Part shown: in pieces, positions 43,094-50,995 of the stretch
How positions within the stretch are numbered: the stretch's first letter is position 1
How the letters are laid out: each line of letters starts with the position of its first letter
IMG/VR virus record: IMGVR_UViG_3300042894_006927
Coordinates: 1-64,000 of that record
Length of the DNA stretch: 64,000 nucleotides
Direction: 5' to 3' (one strand)
From: a virus
Position numbers and translations under genes: made by a program
Notes under the pieces: model-generated
The model's input: only the letters and a program-made list of their open reading frames with translations
What the model was told of the DNA's origin: nothing
Databases searched by the model: none

Positions 43094-43668
43094 TGCTCGT
43101 TTGTAATTATAGGAGTTTTGAAGGTCTGCCCCTGCCGAATGTTAGAACAATATCGGGTGGGTTAGGTCGGTATGGACTTGACATAATTACAATGGTGGCA
43201 CGAAATGAAACGGGAACGGCTCAACAAGTTGATTTCTTTTCCCGTAGCAATCCCGCAGGGGTTCGTGTCAGTAACGATGCAATTTCTATGAGTGGGCTTA
43301 TTACCCGTACCCAAGCAAGTCCTCTTGTTATTACAAAAGGGAAATTCTTTGCAAGTGGCGAAAATTCTATTGAGCAACAAAATCAACCTTTGCTGATTTA
43401 CACAAAAACCGCATCGGGGGCTTACGACCAAATTCAAATGAATCCGAGTGCGTACCAATCTTCTCTGCGAACAAGTCAATACCCTATTGACATTCCATTG
43501 AAAGCAATTATTGATAGCCAAAGTAGTTTCTCAACAACCATTTTGCCTAACACTACAATCCGTATAGTGTTAAAGAGTTTCCAACCGCTTAATAAGTCGA
43601 AGGATTTACGGGCATTTCGTGAATTTATGGGAATAAAATGGCAGAAACAAAAGAAATTTGGATTTTAG
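43093..43668 (+). CDS. Beta-rich capsid candidate, smaller paralogue
   Basis: 191 residues, almost all beta strand. IITMVARNETGTAQQVDFF, SPLVITKGKFFASGEN, MNPSAYQSSLRTSQYPIDIP and NTTIRIVLKSFQP align with the gene at 46073 (LYTLVITNSTASTQDVII; NSPMMVAGCKVSVKDAS; LSPLAFRSSLQNLATQIDL; ESITLNLFVKSQIQP). Two related single-barrel-sized proteins in one module recall VP16/VP17 of the P23-77 group. The jelly-roll fold is inferred, not shown. The two genes differ by about 60 N-terminal residues. Confidence 0.6.
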   Translation: MLVCNYRSFEGLPLPNVRTISGGLGRYGLDIITMVARNETGTAQQVDFFSRSNPAGVRVSNDAISMSGLITRTQASPLVITKGKFFASGENSIEQQNQPLLIYTKTASGAYDQIQMNPSAYQSSLRTSQYPIDIPLKAIIDSQSSFSTTILPNTTIRIVLKSFQPLNKSKDLRAFREFMGIKWQKQKKFGF

Positions 43669-44051
43669 AAACCGCAAAAGCATACGAAGAAAAACTTGCC
43701 ACACGCATCCGCAAGAATACTTCATTGAAAAGCCGTTATCCCAAAATGCTAATTAAAGCAAGGATTGACTTTGTTTTTTTTGTCGTTTCCTTATATTTCG
43801 GGCTTGACAAAAATTGCTTTTATGAAAAGAAACGGCAGGGCGGACTTCCATCAAATTTTTCAGAAATTCGGGGGTTTGCATTTGCATTGCTAAAGCAACG
43901 ATACAACTACTCAAACGAAATGATTTCATTACACACAAAATTTTCACAAAATTGGATTGCAAGGTGCATCTACAAGTTTTCGATTTCGGAAAATTCCGAG
44001 TTTCAAAAATGCGAACTGATTTCAAAACAAATAGCCAATTCTAACTTATGA
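43638..44051 (+). CDS. Helical protein with DnaA-domain-IV-like C-terminus
   Basis: 137 residues, overlapping the capsid candidate by 31 bp. RQGGLPSNFSEIRGFAFALL and KQRYNYSNEMISLHTKFSQ resemble the helix-turn-helix of DnaA domain IV. ARIDFVFFVVSLYFGLDKN near the middle is hydrophobic but may be a buried helix. The role is unclear; phages do carry isolated DnaA-C-like domains. Confidence 0.5.
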   Translation: MAETKEIWILETAKAYEEKLATRIRKNTSLKSRYPKMLIKARIDFVFFVVSLYFGLDKNCFYEKKRQGGLPSNFSEIRGFAFALLKQRYNYSNEMISLHTKFSQNWIARCIYKFSISENSEFQKCELISKQIANSNL

Positions 44052-44944
44052 GAGGTCGTAAAAAAATAATTGTTGACAAAGCGGAAGATGCCACAATTCT
44101 TTCAGAACCCGAATTGATGAAGCCAATGGGGGCGACACAATCGCCTTTGCTTGACCCAATTTCTACCGAAGCATCGGGAGAAGGTTCGGGAAAAGCAAAA
44201 ATCCTTCAAAATTTAGGGGGGGCTACTTCTGACGACACCTTTGATGAAAACGATGATAATTTTGAAAGTAACCAACCCGAACCGAAAGTTAGAAGCCAAA
44301 AAAAGCAATCGGCAAGTTTTAATTCTGAAAGCGTAATTTCCGACAATAATTTTCCCGAACCACCCGAATCAAATTTTGATGAACCCGATGAATTTGATGA
44401 AGAATATGAAGAAGGGTCTAACGACCTTCCCGAAGGATATTTAGACAAGGAAATTCCAAAACAAGCGAAATTCATTACCGACCTTGTTACTAATTTGCTT
44501 GAAACATTGATTTTGCAGAAATACGCTATTGATGTTGATAGCGTGAGGACTTCCTTAATGGAAATTTCCGATATGCAACAACAAGTTCCGAATGTAATCA
44601 AAGGTCTTAATGACTACAATATGGGATTTAAAAATGCCATAGAGTTTACCAAAGATGAAAAGAAACTTATTGTTACGGGATTGGTAAACATTCTGAAAAA
44701 ATACCCTGCAATTTCAGACAAACTAACGGGGGAAGCACAATTAGGTTTGGCTATTTTAACGATTGGATTGACTAAATTAGGCGTTTTAAAACAAATGAGA
44801 GATAAGGGAACGGAGATTTTAACCAACATAAATGCCACTTTAAATCAGTATCGTGAATTTTACAAAGCCAAAACCGAACAAATGCGTAATCAACAAGCCC
44901 AAGCAGAGCAAAGCGGAAACGCAAGGGCAGAACAATATGGATAA
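44048..44944 (+). CDS. Acidic linker protein with hydrophobic C-terminal half
   Basis: 298 residues. A basic start (RGRKKIIVDK) is followed by about 130 disordered acidic residues (FDEPDEFDEEYEEGSND), then helices, a hydrophobic stretch around 235-255 (AQLGLAILTIGLTKLGVL) and a Gln/Ala-rich coiled coil. It lies directly before the packaging ATPase and might join it to the membrane or vertex. No named domain. Confidence 0.65.
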   Translation: MRGRKKIIVDKAEDATILSEPELMKPMGATQSPLLDPISTEASGEGSGKAKILQNLGGATSDDTFDENDDNFESNQPEPKVRSQKKQSASFNSESVISDNNFPEPPESNFDEPDEFDEEYEEGSNDLPEGYLDKEIPKQAKFITDLVTNLLETLILQKYAIDVDSVRTSLMEISDMQQQVPNVIKGLNDYNMGFKNAIEFTKDEKKLIVTGLVNILKKYPAISDKLTGEAQLGLAILTIGLTKLGVLKQMRDKGTEILTNINATLNQYREFYKAKTEQMRNQQAQAEQSGNARAEQYG

Positions 44945-44954
44945 TCTTTAGGAA

Positions 44955-45869
44955 ATGGCGATACGGAAAAGCAAACCCACAAATGAGCCGAGTAAAAGGA
45001 AATCGGATAGCCGAAGCAACGGCATATCGGTTATTACGGGTATGCAGGGCGTAGGAAAATCATTTAATCTGAACAGCCGAGTAAGGCAGTACGCCCAATT
45101 TCATAAACGCCCCGTAATTGTCTATGATGTAAACGATGAATATGCTGATTATGAAATTGTGCGTTGGTCTGACATTAAAAACCTAAAAGGCGGTATTGTT
45201 CGCAGAGTATTACCCTATAAGCAGAAGCGTAGCGGGAGTAAGGTAAGGGAAATCAAAGCGTTTGACTTGGAAGATTTAAGAAATGGTTTTTTTTATTTGC
45301 TTGAAAACTTTAAAAACGGGTGTTTAGTATTGGATGATTTTAATTCCTACACTATTTCGACACGAAAGACAAACATCCTTTCTACTCTGACAAGGGCAAG
45401 GCATCACGGGTTGGATATAATTATTGTTTTGCAAGAACTTGGAAAAGTAACCAAAGACCTTTTTGCGAACTCGTCTTATTTCGTAATGCACCGACAAAAT
45501 ACTTCGCTTGACATTGAAAGAAAAAAAATAACAAACTTTCCTTTGTTTAAGATTGCAGAGAACATTGTAAATGCTCAATTTCATTTGGTTGAGAAAATGA
45601 ATGAAATGGGCAAGTTTTCATTGGAAAGCGAATACAAAATGTATCGTAGTTTTTATGTTGAAATTGATGTAAAGCGAAATAAAATCTACGGGTGTACGAG
45701 CAGAGAAATGTTCCGAGAAGCAATTAAGAAATACCTTAAAACTTCGGACAAATACCGAGAGGTTTATGAATTTATGGCTGAAAATGATTTGAGAAAGACG
45801 AACAAAGAGGATTTGGATAGGGCTATAAATGAGGTTTCGGGCAGGTATATGGGCTTTTTTGCAGGTTAA
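44955..45869 (+). CDS. FtsK/HerA-superfamily DNA packaging ATPase
   Basis: 304 residues. ISVITGMQGVGKSFNLNSRV is Walker A, GCLVLDDFNSYTI Walker B, and DIIIVLQELGKVT carries the conserved Gln after strand 4, as in HerA/FtsK and the PRD1/A32 packaging ATPases. The C-terminal third is helical. Its size is typical of virion packaging ATPases of tailless viruses and much smaller than FtsK. It sits between the two capsid paralogues. The absence of a large terminase elsewhere in the window fits, although part of the genome is unseen. A Zot-like role is less likely in this dsDNA setting. Confidence 0.75.
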   Translation: MAIRKSKPTNEPSKRKSDSRSNGISVITGMQGVGKSFNLNSRVRQYAQFHKRPVIVYDVNDEYADYEIVRWSDIKNLKGGIVRRVLPYKQKRSGSKVREIKAFDLEDLRNGFFYLLENFKNGCLVLDDFNSYTISTRKTNILSTLTRARHHGLDIIIVLQELGKVTKDLFANSSYFVMHRQNTSLDIERKKITNFPLFKIAENIVNAQFHLVEKMNEMGKFSLESEYKMYRSFYVEIDVKRNKIYGCTSREMFREAIKKYLKTSDKYREVYEFMAENDLRKTNKEDLDRAINEVSGRYMGFFAG

Positions 45870-46072
45870 TAATTGGGTTTTTAAGTTATTTATTGTGTAT
45901 TTGCAAGAAACTTAAAATCAGCAAGTTGCAATATGAATGGGAATGTTATATCATTTAAAATTCCTTTTTAATTCTTTTTCTTAATAATTGAAATGTTTAT
46001 TCTACGGAATTGAGTGTAAATTTGACTGATAAATCATTTAAACACTCACTTGCGAGGTAAAACAAATCAATT
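45870..46072. promoter_or_regulatory. 203-base control region before the main capsid candidate
   Basis: The longest gene-free stretch between the packaging ATPase and the main capsid gene. It contains a TTTG at 45900-45903 in a TTTGCAAG context, a -7-type TAAATTTG at 46017-46024 and an inverted repeat (separate entry). No ORF above 12 codons. I see no -33 TTG at the canonical distance from the -7 box; an activator-dependent late promoter is possible. Confidence 0.5.
46011..46048. promoter_or_regulatory. Inverted repeat over the capsid promoter
   Basis: TGAGTGT at 46011-46017 and ACACTCA at 46042-46048 form perfect 7-bp arms around 24 bases that include TAAATTTG. As DNA it may be an operator; as RNA a stem in the leader, which ends 25 bases before the ATG. 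Confidence 0.55.
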
Positions 46073-46828
46073 ATGAAAAATCGTATCACTTCTCTTGAAA
46101 ATGCTATGGAACGGAATTTCCGTAACTATGGCGGCTATAATGACTTCTCTATGGGTCAGTATGGCGATGGAACATTCCTTAACGCCAATGGCGGTGGGGC
46201 AGTTCCCGTTTCCCGTTTGAATCCAAACGCACGGCTTTACACTTTGGTAATAACCAATAGTACGGCAAGTACGCAGGATGTTATCATTCTAAACGCAGGG
46301 GATGGCGTACCTCCTACTTCTGCTTCCGTTCCCGCAGGAACATCGGTTACTTTGCAACAAAGTTCTTACAATCGGTTATTGACCGAATCCCAAAACTCTC
46401 CAATGATGGTAGCGGGTTGTAAGGTGTCGGTAAAAGATGCAAGTCAATTCAGTAATGTTTGGACTTTGGCATACCTAAATGCCGCAGGTTTGTTGCAACA
46501 AGCAACTCTTTCGCCTTTGGCGTTCCGTTCTTCTCTGCAAAACTTGGCAACGCAGATTGACCTTTCCGAAGATGATTTCCAATATGTTATCAACCAAGAT
46601 AGCCGTTGGACAATCCCCGTGAATGGCACTTCTTCCGTTTCGGGTGGAGAGAGCATCACGCTGAACTTGTTTGTTAAATCGCAAATCCAACCTACCCGCA
46701 TTTTGCAAGGGCAGAGCAATGTTTCGATTAGCAATCAAGGCGTTCCTTCGGGTTTGCCTACCCAAAAACTTGAAGTGGTGAATCGCACCATTGCGGGGGG
46801 TATGAATGGCGGAATGTCCGTAATGTAA
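46073..46828 (+). CDS. Major capsid protein candidate
   Basis: 251 residues, beta-rich after a 40-residue Asn/Gly-rich start (RNYGGYNDFSMGQYGDG). Strand-like segments: LYTLVITNSTASTQDVIILN, VTLQQSSYNRLLTE, SPMMVAGCKVSVKD, VWTLAYLNAAG, WTIPVNGTSSVSGG, ITLNLFVKSQI. The gene is flanked by its own promoter and a strong terminator, which singles it out for very high expression. Its paralogue lies at 43093. Size and neighbours fit a single jelly-roll major capsid protein, though no fold could be computed. An alternative is an abundant spike or cement protein. Confidence 0.6.
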   Translation: MKNRITSLENAMERNFRNYGGYNDFSMGQYGDGTFLNANGGGAVPVSRLNPNARLYTLVITNSTASTQDVIILNAGDGVPPTSASVPAGTSVTLQQSSYNRLLTESQNSPMMVAGCKVSVKDASQFSNVWTLAYLNAAGLLQQATLSPLAFRSSLQNLATQIDLSEDDFQYVINQDSRWTIPVNGTSSVSGGESITLNLFVKSQIQPTRILQGQSNVSISNQGVPSGLPTQKLEVVNRTIAGGMNGGMSVM

Positions 46829-46862
46829 ATTGCTCAATGGAGTAATGTCCATAACAAAAGGG

Positions 46863-46893
46863 GGCGGGGTACTTTTGCCCCGCCTTTTTTTTT
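46863..46893 (+). terminator. Intrinsic terminator after the capsid candidate
   Basis: GGCGGGG, an 8-base loop, CCCCGCC, then nine thymines. This is the strongest terminator in the window, in otherwise A+T-rich DNA, and it isolates the 46073-46828 transcript from the downstream membrane-protein operon. Confidence 0.95.
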
Positions 46894-46908
46894 ACTAAAA
46901 AGAATTTT

Positions 46909-47430
46909 ATGCAACCAACATTAGTCGGCACTATTATTCAGCAAAACTTTTCGGGTGTTCAGCAACTTGCTCAAAAAATGGGCTATCCCGTTCCGCAAAC
47001 GCCCCAAGAAGCACAAACTTTTTTCGTAAACCTTCGTGATAACGAAGCACCACAAGATTTTGCCCGATATGTTATGTCGGTTCATCCGAATTGGCAACTC
47101 TTTGGAAAAAACATTTGCAACACTATGTTGCTAAACAATAATTCTCAACCTATGCAATACCGAAACGCTTGTTGCGGGTTTGTAAATGCCGATGGTAGCC
47201 AAAACGGAAATGGCAACGGAAACGGAAACGGAAACGGCAATGGAAACCAAATGCAAAATAACCAACAAACCAACCAACAAATTGAAATCCCGCAAGAATT
47301 TAGGCAGGGATTTGATTTTCTTTCACAAAGAATTGGTGAAATTGCAAGTACCCGAAATCAGAATCAGATTATTCAATACGGACTTGTTTTCGTAGTCGGA
47401 TTGGTAGCGGGAAAGGTATTGTTCAAATAA
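46909..47430 (+). CDS. Membrane protein with Asn-Gly repeat and C-terminal anchor
   Basis: 173 residues. A helical N-terminal domain (FSGVQQLAQKMGYPVPQTP, DFARYVMSVHPNW) has two cysteines near position 88, then a linker of alternating Asn and Gly followed by Gln/Asn, a helix, and a membrane segment at about 153-171 (YGLVFVVGLVAGKVLF). First gene after the terminator. Likely virion component. Confidence 0.7.
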   Translation: MQPTLVGTIIQQNFSGVQQLAQKMGYPVPQTPQEAQTFFVNLRDNEAPQDFARYVMSVHPNWQLFGKNICNTMLLNNNSQPMQYRNACCGFVNADGSQNGNGNGNGNGNGNGNQMQNNQQTNQQIEIPQEFRQGFDFLSQRIGEIASTRNQNQIIQYGLVFVVGLVAGKVLFK

Positions 47431-47439
47431 AAAAATTTT

Positions 47440-47928
47440 ATGCTTGAATATCGAAATAACAACGGAAAAGTAGGCGGTAAAATACTTGCTGAACAAGTTA
47501 TGTTTAATCGTTCAAAAATGAACGAATTGATGGCTCGTTTTGGCTACAATACCGAAAATTTAAGCGATTATCAACTCGTTTCCCTTATGGGCGATTTGTC
47601 GTTTAAAAACAAGCAATTTGTTCCAACACTTGCAACCTACATAAACACTAATTTTAGGGGTTTTGTGGGGGAAATTGTAGCGGGAATTGGCGGTTTAGTA
47701 ACTGCACTTGATGATGCTTTTAAAACATCAGATGATGAAACTCGGCAAACCCAAGCCCAAGCAGAATTAGAAAGGGCAAAAGCAGATGCCGAACAAGCGA
47801 AAGCAGATTCGGAACGGGCTTCTTCATCCGCAAAAATGTGGACTTATATTGGCGTTTCCGCAGTCGTTGTTATCGGTGTTGTAGCGGGTGTAATTCTTTA
47901 TCGTAGAAGGTCTAAAAAATCGGTGTAA
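47440..47928 (+). CDS. Membrane protein with coiled coil and C-terminal anchor
   Basis: 162 residues. N-terminal globular helices, a heptad-rich region (ELERAKADAEQAKADSERAS), then a membrane segment at 133-153 (YIGVSAVVVIGVVAGVIL) with RRRSKK tail, an orientation with the bulk on one side. Its stop overlaps the next start by one base. Confidence 0.7.
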   Translation: MLEYRNNNGKVGGKILAEQVMFNRSKMNELMARFGYNTENLSDYQLVSLMGDLSFKNKQFVPTLATYINTNFRGFVGEIVAGIGGLVTALDDAFKTSDDETRQTQAQAELERAKADAEQAKADSERASSSAKMWTYIGVSAVVVIGVVAGVILYRRRSKKSV

Positions 47929-49526
47929 TGGCTATTGACAAAGTTAAATATCCTTTTTCCGCAAAACTTGTGGAAATTATTGGTATGCAAAATGACTTTG
48001 CAAATCCTTGTCAAATTGATTTAACTGCCGATATTGCTTTAGCCAAAAAAGTATTAGAGCAGCCATCGGTAGGACTTGATTGGGGCAAATCTTATTTTTT
48101 GTATAAATTGGGAAGTAATGCAAAAGGAGTTGATACCTTAACGGGCATACAAAAAATAACGATGCCCTCAAAGCCAACGAACAAAACGCCCGACCAAATT
48201 AGTGCCGTTTTAAACGCAATAAAAGTAAATGCAGATGATACTGCGAAAAGGTTTGGAAGCCCCGAACTTTTTGAACTTTTTACTAAAATTTTTTACGATG
48301 AAATAACCAACGAGTGCCGAGAGCATCAAAGAAACCACGAAATTTGGACACCCATTTTAGGTGCGGATTATGTAATTCAATTTACCGACCCGCTTTTAAA
48401 ACAACGAGGGGCAACCATTGAAAGCGTTTCACCTGCAATTCGTGAGCAAATTCGCCCCGTTTTCCTAAACTTTGAAAATTCTCTACGGCACTTAACCGCT
48501 TTAGAAAAAAAGGCGGATTATTTGGAACAAGACATTCAAACATACAATACTTGGATAAGCGAAATTGAAGAATTAACAAGGGATAATTCAAGCGATAAAC
48601 TTTCTTTGGCTTTGCGTAAATATGGTTCAAGTTGTACGCCTATTTTGGCAAGAAGAAATGGCATTTTAGAGCAGGGCAGTATGGAAGCCTACCCAAGATG
48701 GGGGGGCAATAAGAATTGGTCGCAAGGTTGGCATTGTATTTTAGAGAAAGGTATGCCTAAATATAGGGCTACACATCCCGAAGCAGTTGCAGACCCGTTA
48801 GGTCAAGCACAATTTAGGGGCGACCAAATAAACGCTTTAAGCCTTCGTTTAGCGGCTTTTAAGAGTGAAAGAGCAAGGTTTAAAGTATTGCTCAAAAATG
48901 TAATTGATACTGAAATCCCGAACCAAAAAAAGGTTGTTGCGGAAAAGACAAAATTGTGGAATGACCAACAAAAGGTAATTGTAACTTTTTTAAATGGAAT
49001 TGCCGATGCCGCAAGAATAGAGGCAGAAGCCGCAAATCTCCCCGCAATAATTGAAGCCCAAAGACAAGCAAAGATATTAGAAGAAGAAACCAAGCGGCAA
49101 CTTGCTTTAATTGCCGCAAAGGAAGCAAGAGAGAAAAGAACACAATCTTTGCTTATTGGCGGTGGCGTAGCAGCAGTTGGTGTGGCATATTTTAGTACGA
49201 GGGGTGCAGGTGGTGGAAGCCGACTTGGAAACATTGCCGTAGGTGCATTGATGTTAGGCGGTTTAGGGTATGGAATTTATACATATATGAAAGCCCCCAA
49301 AGAAGTTGAGGAATTACCTACTAACGACCAACAAGCAACAATAAGTGCCAACGCTTTAGCGAGTTTGACAAGAAAAAATGCAATGTATTTTGGTAAAGTT
49401 TATGTAAACGAGAAAAGGCAATGTAGTGGCAGAATGACACTTGAACAACAAAGGGCGTGTGAATCCCAATTTACTGCGTTTTCGAGTTTTATGGGTATGC
49501 CAATGGGTTCAACGGGAAATTCTTAA
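47928..49526 (+). CDS. Large membrane protein with two C-terminal membrane segments
   Basis: 532 residues, the longest product in the membrane module. A long helical domain, including LEQDIQTYNTWISEIEELTR and NVIDTEIPNQKKVVAEKTKL, precedes a helical hairpin at about 407-424 and 434-453 (LLIGGGVAAVGVAYF; GALMLGGLGYGIYTYM) and a soluble tail with one pair of cysteines. No family recognised. It could be a structural scaffold or vertex protein. Confidence 0.65.
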   Translation: MAIDKVKYPFSAKLVEIIGMQNDFANPCQIDLTADIALAKKVLEQPSVGLDWGKSYFLYKLGSNAKGVDTLTGIQKITMPSKPTNKTPDQISAVLNAIKVNADDTAKRFGSPELFELFTKIFYDEITNECREHQRNHEIWTPILGADYVIQFTDPLLKQRGATIESVSPAIREQIRPVFLNFENSLRHLTALEKKADYLEQDIQTYNTWISEIEELTRDNSSDKLSLALRKYGSSCTPILARRNGILEQGSMEAYPRWGGNKNWSQGWHCILEKGMPKYRATHPEAVADPLGQAQFRGDQINALSLRLAAFKSERARFKVLLKNVIDTEIPNQKKVVAEKTKLWNDQQKVIVTFLNGIADAARIEAEAANLPAIIEAQRQAKILEEETKRQLALIAAKEAREKRTQSLLIGGGVAAVGVAYFSTRGAGGGSRLGNIAVGALMLGGLGYGIYTYMKAPKEVEELPTNDQQATISANALASLTRKNAMYFGKVYVNEKRQCSGRMTLEQQRACESQFTAFSSFMGMPMGSTGNS

Positions 49527-49539
49527 ATTTGAATAAAAT

Positions 49540-50520
49540 ATGCTACCAAATTACGAAATACAAATTGTGCCAAGTGGAATGACAATCTACAATCCACCTA
49601 TGTCGGATGATGCGTTTAATCCCGCCATTGGCAACATAAGCGACTATAATAAAGCAGCAAAAGAAATTTGTATAGGTGAAGGAAAATTGGCACAAAACAA
49701 ACGAGATTACACGGCTTATGCGTTGCAATTAGCAAACAAAAGAGATAATGTAAGCGGTTGGAATGAGGTAATAAACGGCTTGGAAGGTGCTAAAAAAACC
49801 GATGGTTGCGAATGGGGTGCAAAGCGTGGAAGGGTTGCGGAGGTAATTCGGGTTTTAAAGCGTGAAAAAAGTGAATGGGAAAAAGCCAAAGCGGGAATTG
49901 GAACGCCCGTAGTTAGTAGTGTTGATGGTAAAACACAATTAACCGCCCCGAATTGGAATCCTACAACAGCAAATTGGGAAGCGATAGCAAAAGATTTAGG
50001 CGACAAGTTATTATCAAAGCAAGAACTTGTTTCAATCCTAAAATCAAAAATTTCTATTGAATTAGCCAAAGGAAATAACGCAGGGATAATTTTGGCACAA
50101 AAAATTTACGATGGCTCAATAAACGGACTTGAAATAAATAAAAAGGCAGTTGCTTGGGGTGTAAAAAGGACAAGAGTAAATGCCGCTATTCGTTTAATTA
50201 AAAGTACAATTCGCAGACCCGAAACTCTTGTAGATATTGTTTCGGGGCAACCCGTAAAAATTGATACGCCCTCTTTGGAAGATTTGGCAAAAGAAACTTC
50301 CGAAACCGAAAAAAACTTTTTTGATAAAATCGGTGATTTTTTCGGCATTTCTCCCGATGATGAAGCGGGTGATGTAACGGGTGGCAACATTAACGGAAGC
50401 GGAGAAGGTGATAAACCAAATTACACGCCTCTTTTAGCGGGGGGCGGGGTTGTGGTAGCAATTATTTTAGTTGGTGTTTTAGTAAGTGCCGCAAACAAAG
50501 GAGTAAAACCAAAATCATAA
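49540..50520 (+). CDS. Membrane protein with an internal duplication and C-terminal anchor
   Basis: 326 residues. A 45-residue module occurs twice: WNEVINGLEGAKKTDGCEWG then AKRGRVAEVIRVLKRE; and IYDGSINGLEINKKAVAWGV then KRTRVNAAIRLIKSTI. An acidic linker leads to the membrane segment at 297-317 (GGGVVVAIILVGVLVSA). The repeat pattern of Asn-Gly-Leu-Glu, Trp-Gly and Lys-Arg-x-Arg-Val is unfamiliar. The next start overlaps the stop. Confidence 0.65.
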   Translation: MLPNYEIQIVPSGMTIYNPPMSDDAFNPAIGNISDYNKAAKEICIGEGKLAQNKRDYTAYALQLANKRDNVSGWNEVINGLEGAKKTDGCEWGAKRGRVAEVIRVLKREKSEWEKAKAGIGTPVVSSVDGKTQLTAPNWNPTTANWEAIAKDLGDKLLSKQELVSILKSKISIELAKGNNAGIILAQKIYDGSINGLEINKKAVAWGVKRTRVNAAIRLIKSTIRRPETLVDIVSGQPVKIDTPSLEDLAKETSETEKNFFDKIGDFFGISPDDEAGDVTGGNINGSGEGDKPNYTPLLAGGGVVVAIILVGVLVSAANKGVKPKS

Positions 50521-50822
50521 TGAGAATAACAAACTATTCCGTTCCAAACGACGAACAAATGCGAGAAATTGAAGGTCGGTATTTTATTCCCCAAGAGATT
50601 GTTGACCAAGTGGCTTATGCGGTTAATAAGGGCAAAGAAATTGTTGAAAATGTAACTACGCCAACAAACGGAAATCAAGGTGGCGGTGCAAACAATGGAA
50701 ATCAGCAGAAAAATGGCGGTACAAACATTGGAAAACCATTGCTTTATACGGGTGGTGCTATTGTTTTAGGACTTGCCGTTTATTTTGGTTACAAGTATTA
50801 CACAAAAACCCTTAAAAAATGA
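50520..50822 (+). CDS. Small membrane protein, C-terminal anchor
   Basis: 100 residues. Short N-terminal domain (EQMREIEGRYFIPQEIVDQV), a Gly/Asn-rich linker, and a membrane segment 73-95 (YTGGAIVLGLAVYFGYKY). It shares the linker style of its neighbours. Confidence 0.7.
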   Translation: MRITNYSVPNDEQMREIEGRYFIPQEIVDQVAYAVNKGKEIVENVTTPTNGNQGGGANNGNQQKNGGTNIGKPLLYTGGAIVLGLAVYFGYKYYTKTLKK

Positions 50823-50995
50823 GAACATTAGACGACATTGAGCAAAAAAGTGATAAAAAAACATTGTCTGATAAAGTGAAAAATTTACCAACGAGTACAA
50901 AAATTGCGGTTGCCGTAGTTGTTTTAGGCGGTATGTTTTTTGCGTATCGAAAATTCTTTGTAAAAAAAGCAGAACCGAACATTATTGTTGACTAA
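50819..50995 (+). CDS. Very small membrane protein, 58 aa
   Basis: Starts MRTLDDIEQKSDKKTLSDK, membrane segment about 28-44 (IAVAVVVLGGMFFAY), then RKFFVKK and a short tail. ATGA overlap at the start and TAATG overlap at the stop with both neighbours; this coupling is what supports so short a gene. Confidence 0.7.
   Translation: MRTLDDIEQKSDKKTLSDKVKNLPTSTKIAVAVVVLGGMFFAYRKFFVKKAEPNIIVD

Noticed and set aside
44955-45869. Zot-like filamentous phage assembly ATPase
   Set aside because: Filamentous phages are small and single-stranded; the size of this genome, paralogous capsid candidates and dsDNA-type enzymes favour a packaging ATPase, though Zot belongs to the same broad family.
48803-49234. 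Minus-strand ORF of 143 codons inside the 532-residue membrane-protein gene
   Set aside because: Shadow of a long helical coding frame; no start context or motif.
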